Shown: piece by piece, positions 8,073-16,204 of the stretch
How the letters are laid out: every line of letters begins with the position of its first letter
Numbering within the stretch: the stretch's first letter is position 1
The notes under the pieces: model-generated
Database searches by the model: none
Told to the model about the DNA's origin: nothing
What the model saw: only the letters and a program-made list of their open reading frames with translations
Translations under genes and position numbers: made by a program
Source of the DNA: an uncultured Acetatifactor sp.
Lineage (GTDB): Bacteria > Bacillota > Clostridia > Lachnospirales > Lachnospiraceae
Length of the DNA: 39,906 nucleotides
Assembly (NCBI GenBank): GCA_949840885.1
Contig: CATKYJ010000042.1
Location: 1 to 39,906, forward strand
Reading direction: 5' to 3'

Positions 8073-9008
8073 TTAAAACAGACTTTCGCCCGCGAACTTC
8101 TTGCTCAACTGATTGGAGCCAACCACCAAAATCAGGCTGATCACAGAGTTGAACAGGCCTACCGCAGTGGAATAGCCATAGTCGGAATGAATCAAACCTA
8201 CCTCATAGACATAAGTGGAGATAACGGACGCGGCGCTCCTGTTTAAAGAGTTCTGCAGCAGATATACTTTCTCAAAGCCAACGCCCAGAAGTCCTCCCAT
8301 CTGGAGGATGAGCAGCATGAGGATCGTAGGCTTAATGGAGGGCAGATCCACATGGATCATCCGCTGGATTTTGGTGGCGCCGTCCACGATGGCCGCCTCG
8401 TGCATCTCATAGTCCACTCCGGCCAGGGCGGATATGTAGATGATGGAGCTCCAGCCCATGCCCTGCCATATACCGCTCCACACATAAATGTGCTTGAACC
8501 ATTCTGCCTTTGCCAGAAAATTGACAGGTTCCAGTCCGAAGAATCCCCGGAATACATTGAAAATACTGGAATCCTGGGACATGAAGATGGTAATCATACC
8601 GCAGATGACCACGGTGGAGATAAAGTACGGCGCATAGGATACCATCTGTATTACCTTTTTCAGCTTTGTGTGGCGCAGGTAATTCAGCATCAGGGCAAAG
8701 ATGATGGGGATGGGGAAGCCGGCTAACATGCCGTAGACGCTTAGGCCTATGGTATTCATGAGCAGGCGCTCAAAATCGTAGGCGCTGAAGAAACGCTGAA
8801 AATGTTCAAATCCCACCCAGGGACTTCCCAGGATTCCCTTTTTGATCTGGTAATCTTTAAAGGCCAGCAGGACGCCGTACATAGGGACATAGGAAAAAAT
8901 AACATAATAGAGTACCACCGGTGTGATCATCAGGTAGAGGATCCAGTGTTTCTTTATGTTTTTCAGCAGACGGACTCCGGAAGATTCCTTTTTTTTCTGT
9001 GTAATCAT
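8073..9008 (-). CDS. Sugar ABC transporter permease (LplB/YteP-like)
   Basis: The 311-residue membrane protein has an N-terminal cytoplasmic tail followed by about six transmembrane segments and the EAA loop EAAIVDGATK...LPSIKP (from about residue 204). The sequence FKDYQIKKGILGSPWVGFEHF after the first segment is typical of LplB-type subunits. It pairs with the downstream permease and receives substrate from the lipoprotein encoded upstream. An AAGGAG site lies 12 bases before the ATG, a slightly long spacing. Confidence 0.9.
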   Translation of the reverse strand: MITQKKKESSGVRLLKNIKKHWILYLMITPVVLYYVIFSYVPMYGVLLAFKDYQIKKGILGSPWVGFEHFQRFFSAYDFERLLMNTIGLSVYGMLAGFPIPIIFALMLNYLRHTKLKKVIQMVSYAPYFISTVVICGMITIFMSQDSSIFNVFRGFFGLEPVNFLAKAEWFKHIYVWSGIWQGMGWSSIIYISALAGVDYEMHEAAIVDGATKIQRMIHVDLPSIKPTILMLLILQMGGLLGVGFEKVYLLQNSLNRSAASVISTYVYEVGLIHSDYGYSTAVGLFNSVISLILVVGSNQLSKKFAGESLF

Positions 9009-9114
9009 GGATGATTCTTGCTCCTTTCAAAAAGGCGGCAAAGAATCGCTGCCGACTCTTCGCCGCCGGGCTTCCTGTGACAGGCACAGTCTCCGCCGCT
9101 ACATTCACAAAAGG

Positions 9115-10734
9115 TTAGCGACCCATAGCCGCATCATAAGCCTCTTTATAGATTGCTTCCAGACGCTCCAGGCCCATCTCTTTGAGCTTGCCGATATATT
9201 CCTCCCAGCTGTCCTCCAGATTCAGCTCTCCGGTGACCACGAATGCCATGTACTCATCCACATAGGGGTTAATGTCTGCGCCGATGGTGGACATCTCTTT
9301 CTGCTGATCGTCCGTATAGGTCAGCTTGGGCCAGGGCACCTGGCCGTGCTCGATGAGTTTCAGTCTCTGCTGGTTCAGGTAGACTTCGTCCGGATCCACA
9401 TTGGCGGACATGCTTTCCATCCACGCTCTGGGCTGTACGGAGGGGTGAGCCTGGCCGCCGCCCTGGATGGCCGAGCTGGCACGGACGGTGGTAATATCCT
9501 CGCCGTGTCCCTTGTCAAGGAGCCATTCCCATTCTCCCTGGTCGTTGTACTGATAAGTCTCGCCTTCCACGCCCATCCAGGCCAGCTTACCGCCCTCTTC
9601 CGTATAGAACTGATCGGCCCAGGCCACCACTACCTCGGGACGCTCGCATTTATCGGAGATAGCCAGAGTGCCGCCGGAGATGCCGGGGCTCAGATCCAGG
9701 CAGTCGTCCCAAGGAGTCAGCGCAATATAATCCTCGTCATGGTCACGTCCTACGGTCAGGAACGCGCCTGCGTCAAAGAAAGAACCCAGCACATCCCCGG
9801 ACTGGCCGATGGGCGCCTGCTCGTCATGGGACGTGGTAAAGCTGTTCTTGTACATCAGTCCCTCCTGGTACAGCTTTGTGGCATAAGCCAGGAATTCCTT
9901 ATACTCTTCCGTAGCCGGCACATAGCGCAGCTCGCCGTCTATGATGCCGTCTTTCCCCGTATTGGGAAAATCCGCGTACTGCAGCAGGAAGAAAGGATTC
10001 AGCCAGGAATTGCAGAACAGAGGAATCTCATCGTCGGGATCTCCGTTTCCGTTGGCATCCTGCTCCTTGAATGCTTTCAGCACTTCGTACAGCTCATCGA
10101 AGCTGGTGGGCTCCTTTAAGCCCAGATTGTCCATCCACTTTTTGTTGATCCAGTAGGCCGGTCTGCTTACACCGGGCAGGTCCACCTGGGGCAGGCCGTA
10201 GATATGGCCGTCGGAAGCGGTAATATACTGCCATCCGTCTCTTTCGTCCAGCAGAGCCGTCAGGTTGGGTGCATATGTTCTGATCAGATCCTCCAGGGGG
10301 ATCACGATACCCTGCTTTCCGTATTTGTCGGCATCTAAATTATTTTTAATGAAGATATCGGGATAGTTGTTTCCGTTGATCATGGTGCTGAGTTTCTCGG
10401 CCAGCTCCGAATGCAGTACATTGGTAAAGTCTATCTGGATATTGGTATTCTCCAGGGATTTCTGCATGGCGATATTGTCCGTCATGGTATAGTCGCCGTT
10501 CATTCCTGCCACTGCGGTAAAGGTGACGGGCTCTGCCAGGGGGAAAGTAACGCTGTCAAGCATTCCTCCCTCCTCTCCTCCCGCTTCCTGTTTGGATTCG
10601 TCTTTTTTGTCTTCCTCTGTTTTAGAAGATTTGCTCTCTCCCGATGCGGGCTGGTCATCCTTGCCGCAGCCAGCCAGCGCAGAAAGAGACAGGACAGCAG
10701 CCAAAGTCAGTGCCATAACTTTTTTCAGCTTCAT
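9115..10734 (-). CDS. Extracellular solute-binding lipoprotein of the sugar transporter (LplA-like)
   Basis: The 539-residue protein begins with a lipoprotein signal peptide: two lysine-rich turns, a hydrophobic core and the lipobox LAGC with the acylated cysteine C23, then a charged, Lys/Glu/Ser-rich linker. The rest is a family 1-type binding fold of the LplA size class. It would be anchored on the outer face of the membrane and deliver sugar to the two permeases. It is first in the operon, behind a clear promoter at 10804-10832 and an AAAGGAGG ribosome-binding site. Substrate cannot be read from the sequence; the neighbouring deacetylase and esterase suggest a decorated glycan. Confidence 0.9.
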   Translation of the reverse strand: MKLKKVMALTLAAVLSLSALAGCGKDDQPASGESKSSKTEEDKKDESKQEAGGEEGGMLDSVTFPLAEPVTFTAVAGMNGDYTMTDNIAMQKSLENTNIQIDFTNVLHSELAEKLSTMINGNNYPDIFIKNNLDADKYGKQGIVIPLEDLIRTYAPNLTALLDERDGWQYITASDGHIYGLPQVDLPGVSRPAYWINKKWMDNLGLKEPTSFDELYEVLKAFKEQDANGNGDPDDEIPLFCNSWLNPFFLLQYADFPNTGKDGIIDGELRYVPATEEYKEFLAYATKLYQEGLMYKNSFTTSHDEQAPIGQSGDVLGSFFDAGAFLTVGRDHDEDYIALTPWDDCLDLSPGISGGTLAISDKCERPEVVVAWADQFYTEEGGKLAWMGVEGETYQYNDQGEWEWLLDKGHGEDITTVRASSAIQGGGQAHPSVQPRAWMESMSANVDPDEVYLNQQRLKLIEHGQVPWPKLTYTDDQQKEMSTIGADINPYVDEYMAFVVTGELNLEDSWEEYIGKLKEMGLERLEAIYKEAYDAAMGR

Positions 10735-10803
10735 AATAAGCTTCCTCCTTTATTTTTGTTGTAGTTTCTACCAGATCAGCGCTTTTCATGTAAAACTAAT
10801 TGA

Positions 10804-10856
10804 ATTGTACATTGTGCCTGATATTTTATCAAGAAACACTATTTCAATAATAGAAT
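10804..10856 (-). promoter_or_regulatory. Promoter of the sugar transporter operon with an upstream activator-type site
   Basis: On the minus strand TTGATA (10827-10832) and TACAAT (10804-10809) are 17 bases apart. Fourteen bases upstream of the -35 box lies ATAATAGAAT (10847-10856), the core of the repeated element in the promoter of the AraC-type regulator. A site directly upstream of -35 is the usual position for activation by AraC-family proteins. Confidence 0.6.
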
Positions 10857-11000
10857 TTTACAAATGGGATGGTATGGTTCAGGCAAAATAGCATAGGAAA
10901 ACAGCGCCTTTTGGAGAAAATGATACATTTGTTAAATGGATGGATAAAAGAATTGTGTTCCGTCAGGGATGAGTCTCAGATGAAAGAATTCCATTTCTCC

Positions 11001-11030
11001 TTGACAACATCCCGCGGTTTACGCTATACT
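11001..11030 (+). promoter_or_regulatory. Promoter of the SRP RNA gene
   Basis: A perfect TTGACA (11001-11006) and TATACT (11025-11030) are 18 bases apart, placing the transcription start at about 11036-11038, exactly where the terminal helix of the SRP RNA begins. A strong constitutive promoter is expected for this RNA. Confidence 0.75.
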
Positions 11031-11036
11031 AAAAAA

Positions 11037-11199
11037 GCCGTACCTCTTCAAGGTCCGGTACAGTGATGAAATTCGGTCTTGCGCAATGGGAATCCGCGAA
11101 TCGTGTCAGGTTGGGAACAAAGCAGCACTAAGCGGAATCTCCTATGTGCCGCAAGGCAGCCGGGTGGAGCTGTATCGGCCTTGAAGGGGTGCGGTTTTT
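11037..11199 (+). ncRNA. ffs: Signal recognition particle RNA (4.5S/scRNA)
   Basis: This RNA scaffolds Ffh in the signal recognition particle for co-translational membrane targeting. The apical domain is recognisable: GTGTCAGG, a GNRA-type loop GGGA, then AAAGCAGCACTAAG and GTGCCGCAAGG, matching the conserved CAGG/AAGCAGC asymmetric loop and the ATGTGCC element of bacterial SRP RNAs. The ends pair in a long terminal helix (CCGTACCTCTTCAAGG at 11038-11053 with CCTTGAAGGGGTGCGG at 11179-11194), followed by a TTTTT run that completes an intrinsic terminator. At about 160 nt it is longer than the 114-nt E. coli form and shorter than the roughly 270-nt Bacillus form; I see no evident Alu domain. 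Confidence 0.88.
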
Positions 11200-11282
11200 G
11201 TATGGTAAAACTTGTGAAAATCCAAACAGCGTGATATGATGATCGCAGTAAAAGGAACAGCTGTAATCCGGGGGACGATTCC

Positions 11283-12236
11283 ATGGAGATGACTCTTGAG
11301 ACAATTGATGCCATAATGAGCGACTGCGCCCTCTGTCCGCGCATGTGCCACGCGGACCGCAGGGCGGGAAAGACGGGCTTCTGCGGCCAGGGCGCCGAAG
11401 TGGCGGCAGCCAGGGCAGCCCTGCACTTCTGGGAGGAGCCCTGTATCTGCGGCGCCGGCGGTTCCGGCGCAGTGTTCTTCTCTGGCTGCGGCCTGCGCTG
11501 TGTCTTCTGCCAGAACCATGACATCGCCCTGGGAAAGCGGGGGCATGTCCTGTCCTTAGAGCGGCTGTCCCGGATTTTCCTGGAGCTCCAGGAAAAAGGC
11601 GCCGTCAATATCAACCTGGTCACGGCCGGGCATTTCCTGCCCCAGGTATGCCTGGCTCTGGCCACAGCCAAAAGGCAGGGGCTGAACATCCCTGTTGTAT
11701 ACAATAGCTCCGGGTATGAAGAGGTCTCCTCCCTGCGGATGCTGGCAGGTTTGGTGGACATCTATCTGCCGGACTTAAAGTACCAATCTCCCCGGCTCTC
11801 CGCCCTTTATTCCCATGCCCCGGATTATTTTGAAAAAGCCTGCGCCGCAATCGGGGAAATGTTCCGGCAGGTGGGCAGCCCTGTCATTTCCCCTGACAGC
11901 GGGCTGATGGAAAAGGGCGTCATCGTACGGCATTTGCTGCTTCCGGACTGCGCGGGGGACTCCAAGCGGGTGCTGCGCTATCTTCATGACACCTATGGAA
12001 ATGACATTTATGTCAGTATCCTGAATCAGTATACGCCGATGGAGCATCTGCGCCGGCTTCCGGAACTTGCCGATTCGTCTCTGTCCCGCCAGGTGACAGA
12101 GGCAGAATATGCGCGGGTACTGGACTTTGCGGAGAGGATCGGCATTGAGCGAGGTTATGTGCAGGAGGGCGGCACGGCTGCCGAAAGCTTTATTCCCTCT
12201 TTTGACGGGGAGGGGCTTTCAATATGCGCAGACTGA
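11283..12236 (+). CDS. Radical SAM protein, PflX-type (pyruvate formate-lyase activase homologue)
   Basis: The 317-residue protein has the radical SAM 4Fe-4S motif CGLRCVFC (C69, C73, C76), with further cysteines near the N-terminus (CALCPRMC, C15/C18/C22, and C34) and at C54/C56. This pattern and length match the PflX group (COG1313), relatives of glycyl-radical activating enzymes whose substrate is unknown. It would cleave S-adenosylmethionine to a 5'-deoxyadenosyl radical. No glycyl-radical enzyme lies nearby. A GGGGGA site lies seven bases before the ATG. It follows the SRP RNA terminator by about 85 bp and converges with the next gene, stops only 10 bp apart. Confidence 0.85.
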   Translation: MEMTLETIDAIMSDCALCPRMCHADRRAGKTGFCGQGAEVAAARAALHFWEEPCICGAGGSGAVFFSGCGLRCVFCQNHDIALGKRGHVLSLERLSRIFLELQEKGAVNINLVTAGHFLPQVCLALATAKRQGLNIPVVYNSSGYEEVSSLRMLAGLVDIYLPDLKYQSPRLSALYSHAPDYFEKACAAIGEMFRQVGSPVISPDSGLMEKGVIVRHLLLPDCAGDSKRVLRYLHDTYGNDIYVSILNQYTPMEHLRRLPELADSSLSRQVTEAEYARVLDFAERIGIERGYVQEGGTAAESFIPSFDGEGLSICAD

Positions 12237-12246
12237 GCATCTTCGC

Positions 12247-13488
12247 TTAAATCTGCGCCCGCATCATATAATACCCGAAATCCCCGGCCTGGGCCGGCTC
12301 CTCGGCACATTCGAAGCTTTCAAACCCGAACATGATGGCCACCTGCTTCTCCCTCTCGTAGAAGTTCCCGGGCACCCCTATGTAATAGACGCTCTCCCCT
12401 CTCCTCTCCACTCTGGCCAGAAGCAGATGATGATAATTGTAATAGCCGTGGAGCAGGAAGCTGTTGTTGGCGGCTTTGTAAAAGGCCTCCGGAAACAGCA
12501 CAAAGTCAGCCGGGCCGATGGAGAGGTATTCCCTGGCATCCTGGAAAGGGCGGATGTGTGGATAGATGGCCCATAGCTGCGACCACTTGTCCTCCATAAG
12601 CTTTACAGGCGCGGTTTTGGCAGATTCTCCGGAATGTTTGCGCTGCCTGGCGCTATCCGCTTTCCATTCCACTCTGCTGCCGTCGCCCTTTACCGCTTCC
12701 GGCCTGCTGTGGCCATTGTCCTGATTTTCCCCTGTCATGTCCGTCCTTTCGTGCCTATCTTCCCGTTTCATCAGCCGTACATTCTCCTGACCCGCCGTCC
12801 CGGCTTCCAGGTCCCTAAGCCTCTTTCCGCGCGCGCTGTCGTCTTCCATCCCGTCCGTCGCCTGGTGGCGGCCTGCCTCCCTATACATCTCCCCTCCATG
12901 GCGCTTCCTGCCACCTATCATATCCTCTGTCTCCTCCTGCATCCATGTTTCGATATCTGTTGCCGTTTCCATGCTGCTGCCCTGCAGTTCTCCTCCGCTT
13001 CCCTCCCCTCCCTCTCCGGCAGACACCGCTTCCGCTTCTTCCCGGATTTTTTCTTCCTCGAATGCTTCTACCCTGATCTCCTTTGGCTCCATTTTCTCTG
13101 GCTCCGCCAATATGCTCTCATGTCTACTGTTTTCCTCCTCCTTTTCCTGCCACCTGCCGGAAACCTGGCGCCCTCCCCCCAGTGGGATGTGGATCCCGCA
13201 AAGCTCTCCATAGCCAATCCCGGTGCCGCCGATGTTTTCCAGATTTCTCCATTGCTGCCTGTACTGCCCTCTCCCGGCGCAGATCTCGATCTTGCCGCAG
13301 CTTTCCTCCCTGTCCCTGCCGCAGAGCATCACATCCCGGGCAAAGGTATCCGTATGGTGCAGCCCGGTCAGAGCCAGCTCTATCCGCAGCGTCCCGTCCC
13401 GCATCTCCAGCTTTACAAAGCCTCCCCCTCTGACCCGCATTCCTCCCTCAAAGTAATCCAGATACTTCACTTTCTTCTCATATACCAT
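12247..13488 (-). CDS. Conserved hypothetical protein (possibly DUF6128) with a variable acidic/charged centre
   Basis: The 413-residue protein has two ordered ends and a long low-complexity middle. Residues about 1-110 (GGMRVRGGGFVKLEMRDGTLRIELALTG...) look like a beta-rich domain; residues about 115-305 are rich in E, R, G and K without clear fold; residues about 310-413 (WSQLWAIYPHIRPFQD...YIGVPGNFYEREKQVAIMFGFESFE) form a conserved C-terminal domain. I associate this layout with Lachnospiraceae proteins carrying a DUF6128-type domain, but that name is from memory and unchecked. No signal peptide or membrane segment is seen. The start codon follows an SD-sequestering hairpin (13489-13562), so expression may be controlled at the RNA level. 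Function unknown. Confidence 0.7.
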   Translation of the reverse strand: MVYEKKVKYLDYFEGGMRVRGGGFVKLEMRDGTLRIELALTGLHHTDTFARDVMLCGRDREESCGKIEICAGRGQYRQQWRNLENIGGTGIGYGELCGIHIPLGGGRQVSGRWQEKEEENSRHESILAEPEKMEPKEIRVEAFEEEKIREEAEAVSAGEGGEGSGGELQGSSMETATDIETWMQEETEDMIGGRKRHGGEMYREAGRHQATDGMEDDSARGKRLRDLEAGTAGQENVRLMKREDRHERTDMTGENQDNGHSRPEAVKGDGSRVEWKADSARQRKHSGESAKTAPVKLMEDKWSQLWAIYPHIRPFQDAREYLSIGPADFVLFPEAFYKAANNSFLLHGYYNYHHLLLARVERRGESVYYIGVPGNFYEREKQVAIMFGFESFECAEEPAQAGDFGYYMMRAQI

Positions 13489-13562
13489 AAAAAATCCCCC
13501 GAATCTATTTTGATGACCTCATCTATCGAAAGATGGCTTCCACCTAAATATATTCGGGGGGT
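13489..13562 (-). promoter_or_regulatory. Leader hairpin covering the ribosome-binding site of the DUF6128-like gene
   Basis: On the minus strand CCCCCGAATATATTT pairs with AAATAGATTCGGGGG (a 9-bp GC-rich arm, one mismatch, then 5 bp). Between them lies a small CATCT/AGATG hairpin. The 3' arm GGGGGA is also the only ribosome-binding site of the gene, six bases before the ATG, and the start codon directly follows a run of six T residues. The element therefore looks both like an intrinsic terminator and like an SD-masking helix. Confidence 0.6.
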
Positions 13563-13652
13563 TGTCTCACTTATTCCAAATGAGATATTTATGTATGTTT
13601 CTTTTTAGACAGGACCCAAAACCTTTCCCGCTTCCAAAAGCCAAACCATTAC

Positions 13653-14741
13653 TCAATAATCAATACTGTCCAGATATTTCATGTAATTCACTACCATCAG
13701 TGCAATTTTAAACGTCAAAGCGTCGTCGAAATTGCGCAAATCCAGTCCCATGCTCTTCTGAAGCTTCTCAATGCGGTACACCAATGTGTTCCTGTGTACG
13801 AACAGCTGCCTGGAGGTCTCGGACACATTCAGGTTGTTCTCGAAGAATTTGTTGATGGTGGTAAGAGTCTCATCGTCCAGGTCGTAGGGCACATTGTCGC
13901 CGAAGATCTCATCGATGAAAATCCTGCACAGGTTCACCGGCAGCTGATAGATCAAACGGCCAATGCCCAGTGTGTTGTACGCCACCACATTCTTCTCCGC
14001 ATAGAAAATCTTGCCTACATCCAGCGCCATCTTGGCTTCCTTGTAGGATTTGGAAACGTCTTTCAGCTCCTGAACCACCGTGCCGATAGCCACCTTTACA
14101 TTCAGCATGGCCTCCGCGTTCATCATGCCTACAATGACGTCTGCGATCTCCAGAAGCGTATCATTGGTATAATCCGGCTCCAAGGCCTTGATCAAAATGA
14201 CACTGCTCTCGTCCACTGCCGTAATGTAGTCCCCGGCATGGCTGGAAAACATGCCCTTAAGAAGTTCCATCACAACGCCGTCTTTCTCCAGCCGGGTCTC
14301 CACCAAAAATACCGCCCTGGGTACTGCCACCTCTACATGGAGCTTCTTTGCCCTGTTGTAGATATCCACCAGTAACAGATTATCCAACAAAAGATTCTGG
14401 AAGAAATTGTTCCTGTCGAACCTTTCCTTGTAGGCTATGATCAGGTTCTGCAGCTGGCACACTGCAATCTTCCCTATCATATAGATATCTTCGCTGGAGC
14501 CTTTCGCCACCAAAATATACAGAAGCTCTCCCTCGTCCATGATCTTCAGCAGATGATGCACTCCGATCACCTGGCTGTCTGCAGGGGAATATGCGAATCC
14601 GCTGATCAGATCCGCAGTAATGTCAAGCTGCGTTGTCGTGGAGGCCACCGGCGTGCCTGATAGATCATAGACACACAGGTCCACTTTCGTGATAGCTTTC
14701 AGTTCATCTATACTGGTCTGAATCGTCTGACTTGAAATCAT
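13653..14741 (-). CDS. PucR/CdaR-type transcriptional regulator
   Basis: The C-terminal 50 residues form the PucR-type helix-turn-helix (NVSETSRQLFVHRNTLVYRIEKLQ...ALTFKIALMV). The N-terminal part (DLCVYDLSGTPVAST) looks like a small-molecule sensing domain and the middle like the GGDEF-related region of CdaR proteins. Such regulators control sugar or sugar-acid use. The start chosen is the ATG at 14741, which has GGGAG five bases upstream; an in-frame GTG ten codons earlier (14771) is also possible. It lies just downstream of the generic sugar ATPase gene, separated by a terminator, so it may be transcribed separately and regulate that gene. Ligand unknown. Confidence 0.8.
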   Translation of the reverse strand: MISSQTIQTSIDELKAITKVDLCVYDLSGTPVASTTTQLDITADLISGFAYSPADSQVIGVHHLLKIMDEGELLYILVAKGSSEDIYMIGKIAVCQLQNLIIAYKERFDRNNFFQNLLLDNLLLVDIYNRAKKLHVEVAVPRAVFLVETRLEKDGVVMELLKGMFSSHAGDYITAVDESSVILIKALEPDYTNDTLLEIADVIVGMMNAEAMLNVKVAIGTVVQELKDVSKSYKEAKMALDVGKIFYAEKNVVAYNTLGIGRLIYQLPVNLCRIFIDEIFGDNVPYDLDDETLTTINKFFENNLNVSETSRQLFVHRNTLVYRIEKLQKSMGLDLRNFDDALTFKIALMVVNYMKYLDSIDY

Positions 14742-14815
14742 GTAATCTCCCATCTGCCCCTTAGCGTTCACACCAATCAGGCTAGTATTTTTAGTATAAA
14801 AATTTTCGTCTTGAA

Positions 14816-14845
14816 GAAAAAAGGGGTGCCGTCTCCGACACCCCC
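14816..14845 (-). terminator. Intrinsic terminator after the sugar ATPase gene
   Basis: On the minus strand GGGGTG and CACCCC form a stem over a 10-base loop, followed by TTTTTT. It lies 14 bases past the TAG stop of the ATPase gene and before the regulator gene. Confidence 0.85.
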
Positions 14846-14858
14846 TATGTTTCTCGTA

Positions 14859-15974
14859 CTAGTTCGTGATGATCTGCTCGGTCTCTTTGTCGAATACATG
14901 AATCTTTTCGATGTCAAAGGCAAATTTGATCTTGTCACCAGGTCTTGATGTAGTGTTGGGAGCAACCCTTGCAGTGATAGGGAACTCTTCCAGATCAAAG
15001 TACAGATAAACTTCTGCACCCAGCAGCTCGTATACTCTGACGGAGGACTCGAACACGCTCTTCTGATCGCACTTCTCAAGGAACTCAGGTGCATCGGAGA
15101 TGTTCTCAGGACGGATACCGAATGTAACCACCTTGCCGTCATAGCCGCCGGCAATCAGCTTCTTCGCCTTTGCTTCCGGAAGAACAATGCTGCGGCCTGC
15201 GATTTCAAGGCTTGCGGAATTGCCGCTTACCTTAACCTTTGCATCCAGGAAGTTCATCTGAGGAGATCCCATGAATCCTGCAACGAACAGGTTCTGAGGC
15301 TTCTCATACAGATTCTGAGGGGTGTCAACCTGCTGGATAACGCCGTCTTTCATAACAACGATCCTGGTACCAAGTGTCATAGCCTCGGTCTGGTCATGTG
15401 TAACGTAGATGATGGTGGTGCCCAGTCTCTGATGGAGCTTGGAAATCTCAACACGCATCTGCACACGCAGCTTTGCATCCAGGTTGGACAGAGGCTCATC
15501 CATCAGGAATACCTTAGGATTACGCACGATAGCACGACCCATGGCAACACGCTGTCTCTGACCACCGGACAGAGCCTTCGGCTTACGATCAAGGAGGGGA
15601 GTCAGATCCAGAATCTTGGCGGCTTCCTTAACCATCTTATCGATCTGATCCTTGGGAACTTTCCTCAGCTTCAGGCCGAATGCCATATTGTCATACACGG
15701 ACATATGAGGATACAGAGCGTAGTTCTGGAATACCATTGCGATATCACGATCCTTGGGCTCTACATCATTTACAACCCTGTCACCAATCTTCAGTTCACC
15801 GGAGGAAATGTCTTCCAGACCAGCGATCATACGGAGAGTGGTGGACTTACCACATCCGGAAGGTCCTACGAAGATGATGAATTCCTTATCTGCGATTTCC
15901 AGATTGAAGTCCTTAACTGCCTCGAAGCCGTTAGGATACACCTTGCAGACATTCTTCAAAGATAAACTTGCCAT
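14859..15974 (-). CDS. ugpC: Sugar ABC transporter ATP-binding protein (UgpC/MsmK/MsmX type)
   Basis: The 371-residue protein carries Walker A GPSGCGKST (37-45), the signature LSGGQRQRVAMGRA (about 135), Walker B VFLMDEP followed by the D-loop SNLDAK, and the switch histidine in VTHDQTEAMT. A C-terminal OB-type regulatory domain follows (about 240-371). In Firmicutes this stand-alone ATPase energises several sugar importers whose operons lack their own, which fits the permeases at 7147-9008. The start has AAAGGAG upstream. The 230-bp region before it contains an extended -10-like TGGTATAAA on the minus strand (about 16072-16082) and no gene. The gene name follows common annotation; msmK or msmX would describe the same role. 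Confidence 0.92.
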   Translation of the reverse strand: MASLSLKNVCKVYPNGFEAVKDFNLEIADKEFIIFVGPSGCGKSTTLRMIAGLEDISSGELKIGDRVVNDVEPKDRDIAMVFQNYALYPHMSVYDNMAFGLKLRKVPKDQIDKMVKEAAKILDLTPLLDRKPKALSGGQRQRVAMGRAIVRNPKVFLMDEPLSNLDAKLRVQMRVEISKLHQRLGTTIIYVTHDQTEAMTLGTRIVVMKDGVIQQVDTPQNLYEKPQNLFVAGFMGSPQMNFLDAKVKVSGNSASLEIAGRSIVLPEAKAKKLIAGGYDGKVVTFGIRPENISDAPEFLEKCDQKSVFESSVRVYELLGAEVYLYFDLEEFPITARVAPNTTSRPGDKIKFAFDIEKIHVFDKETEQIITN

Positions 15975-16204
15975 AATAGAAAACTCCTTTCACGTTTGCA
16001 TGGTTTCTTTTTCTAGTTTTAACGATGGCCTCCCATCGCTTCACCCTGTACTCAGTATAACGAAAAAACACACTTTATACCATACCACTATTCCACAAAG
16101 ATTTTTGGGCAAAACCTGAAAAATGCTTACAAACTTGCGTCAATTTGATTGTTTTTGTGATTTTGTACACTTTCTCAATTGCCTCTTGTTCAAGATGACC
16201 AAGG

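Noticed and set aside
8956..10119. 387-codon plus-strand frame opposite the binding-protein gene
   Set aside because: Shadow frame; the minus strand has a lipobox, promoter and family features.
13505..13540. Hammerhead ribozyme-like core (TGATGA followed by GAAA)
   Set aside because: There is no stem II between the two motifs, so the catalytic fold cannot form.
12634..13608. 324-codon plus-strand frame opposite the DUF6128-like gene
   Set aside because: Low-complexity translation opposite the charged centre of the real protein; no start signal.
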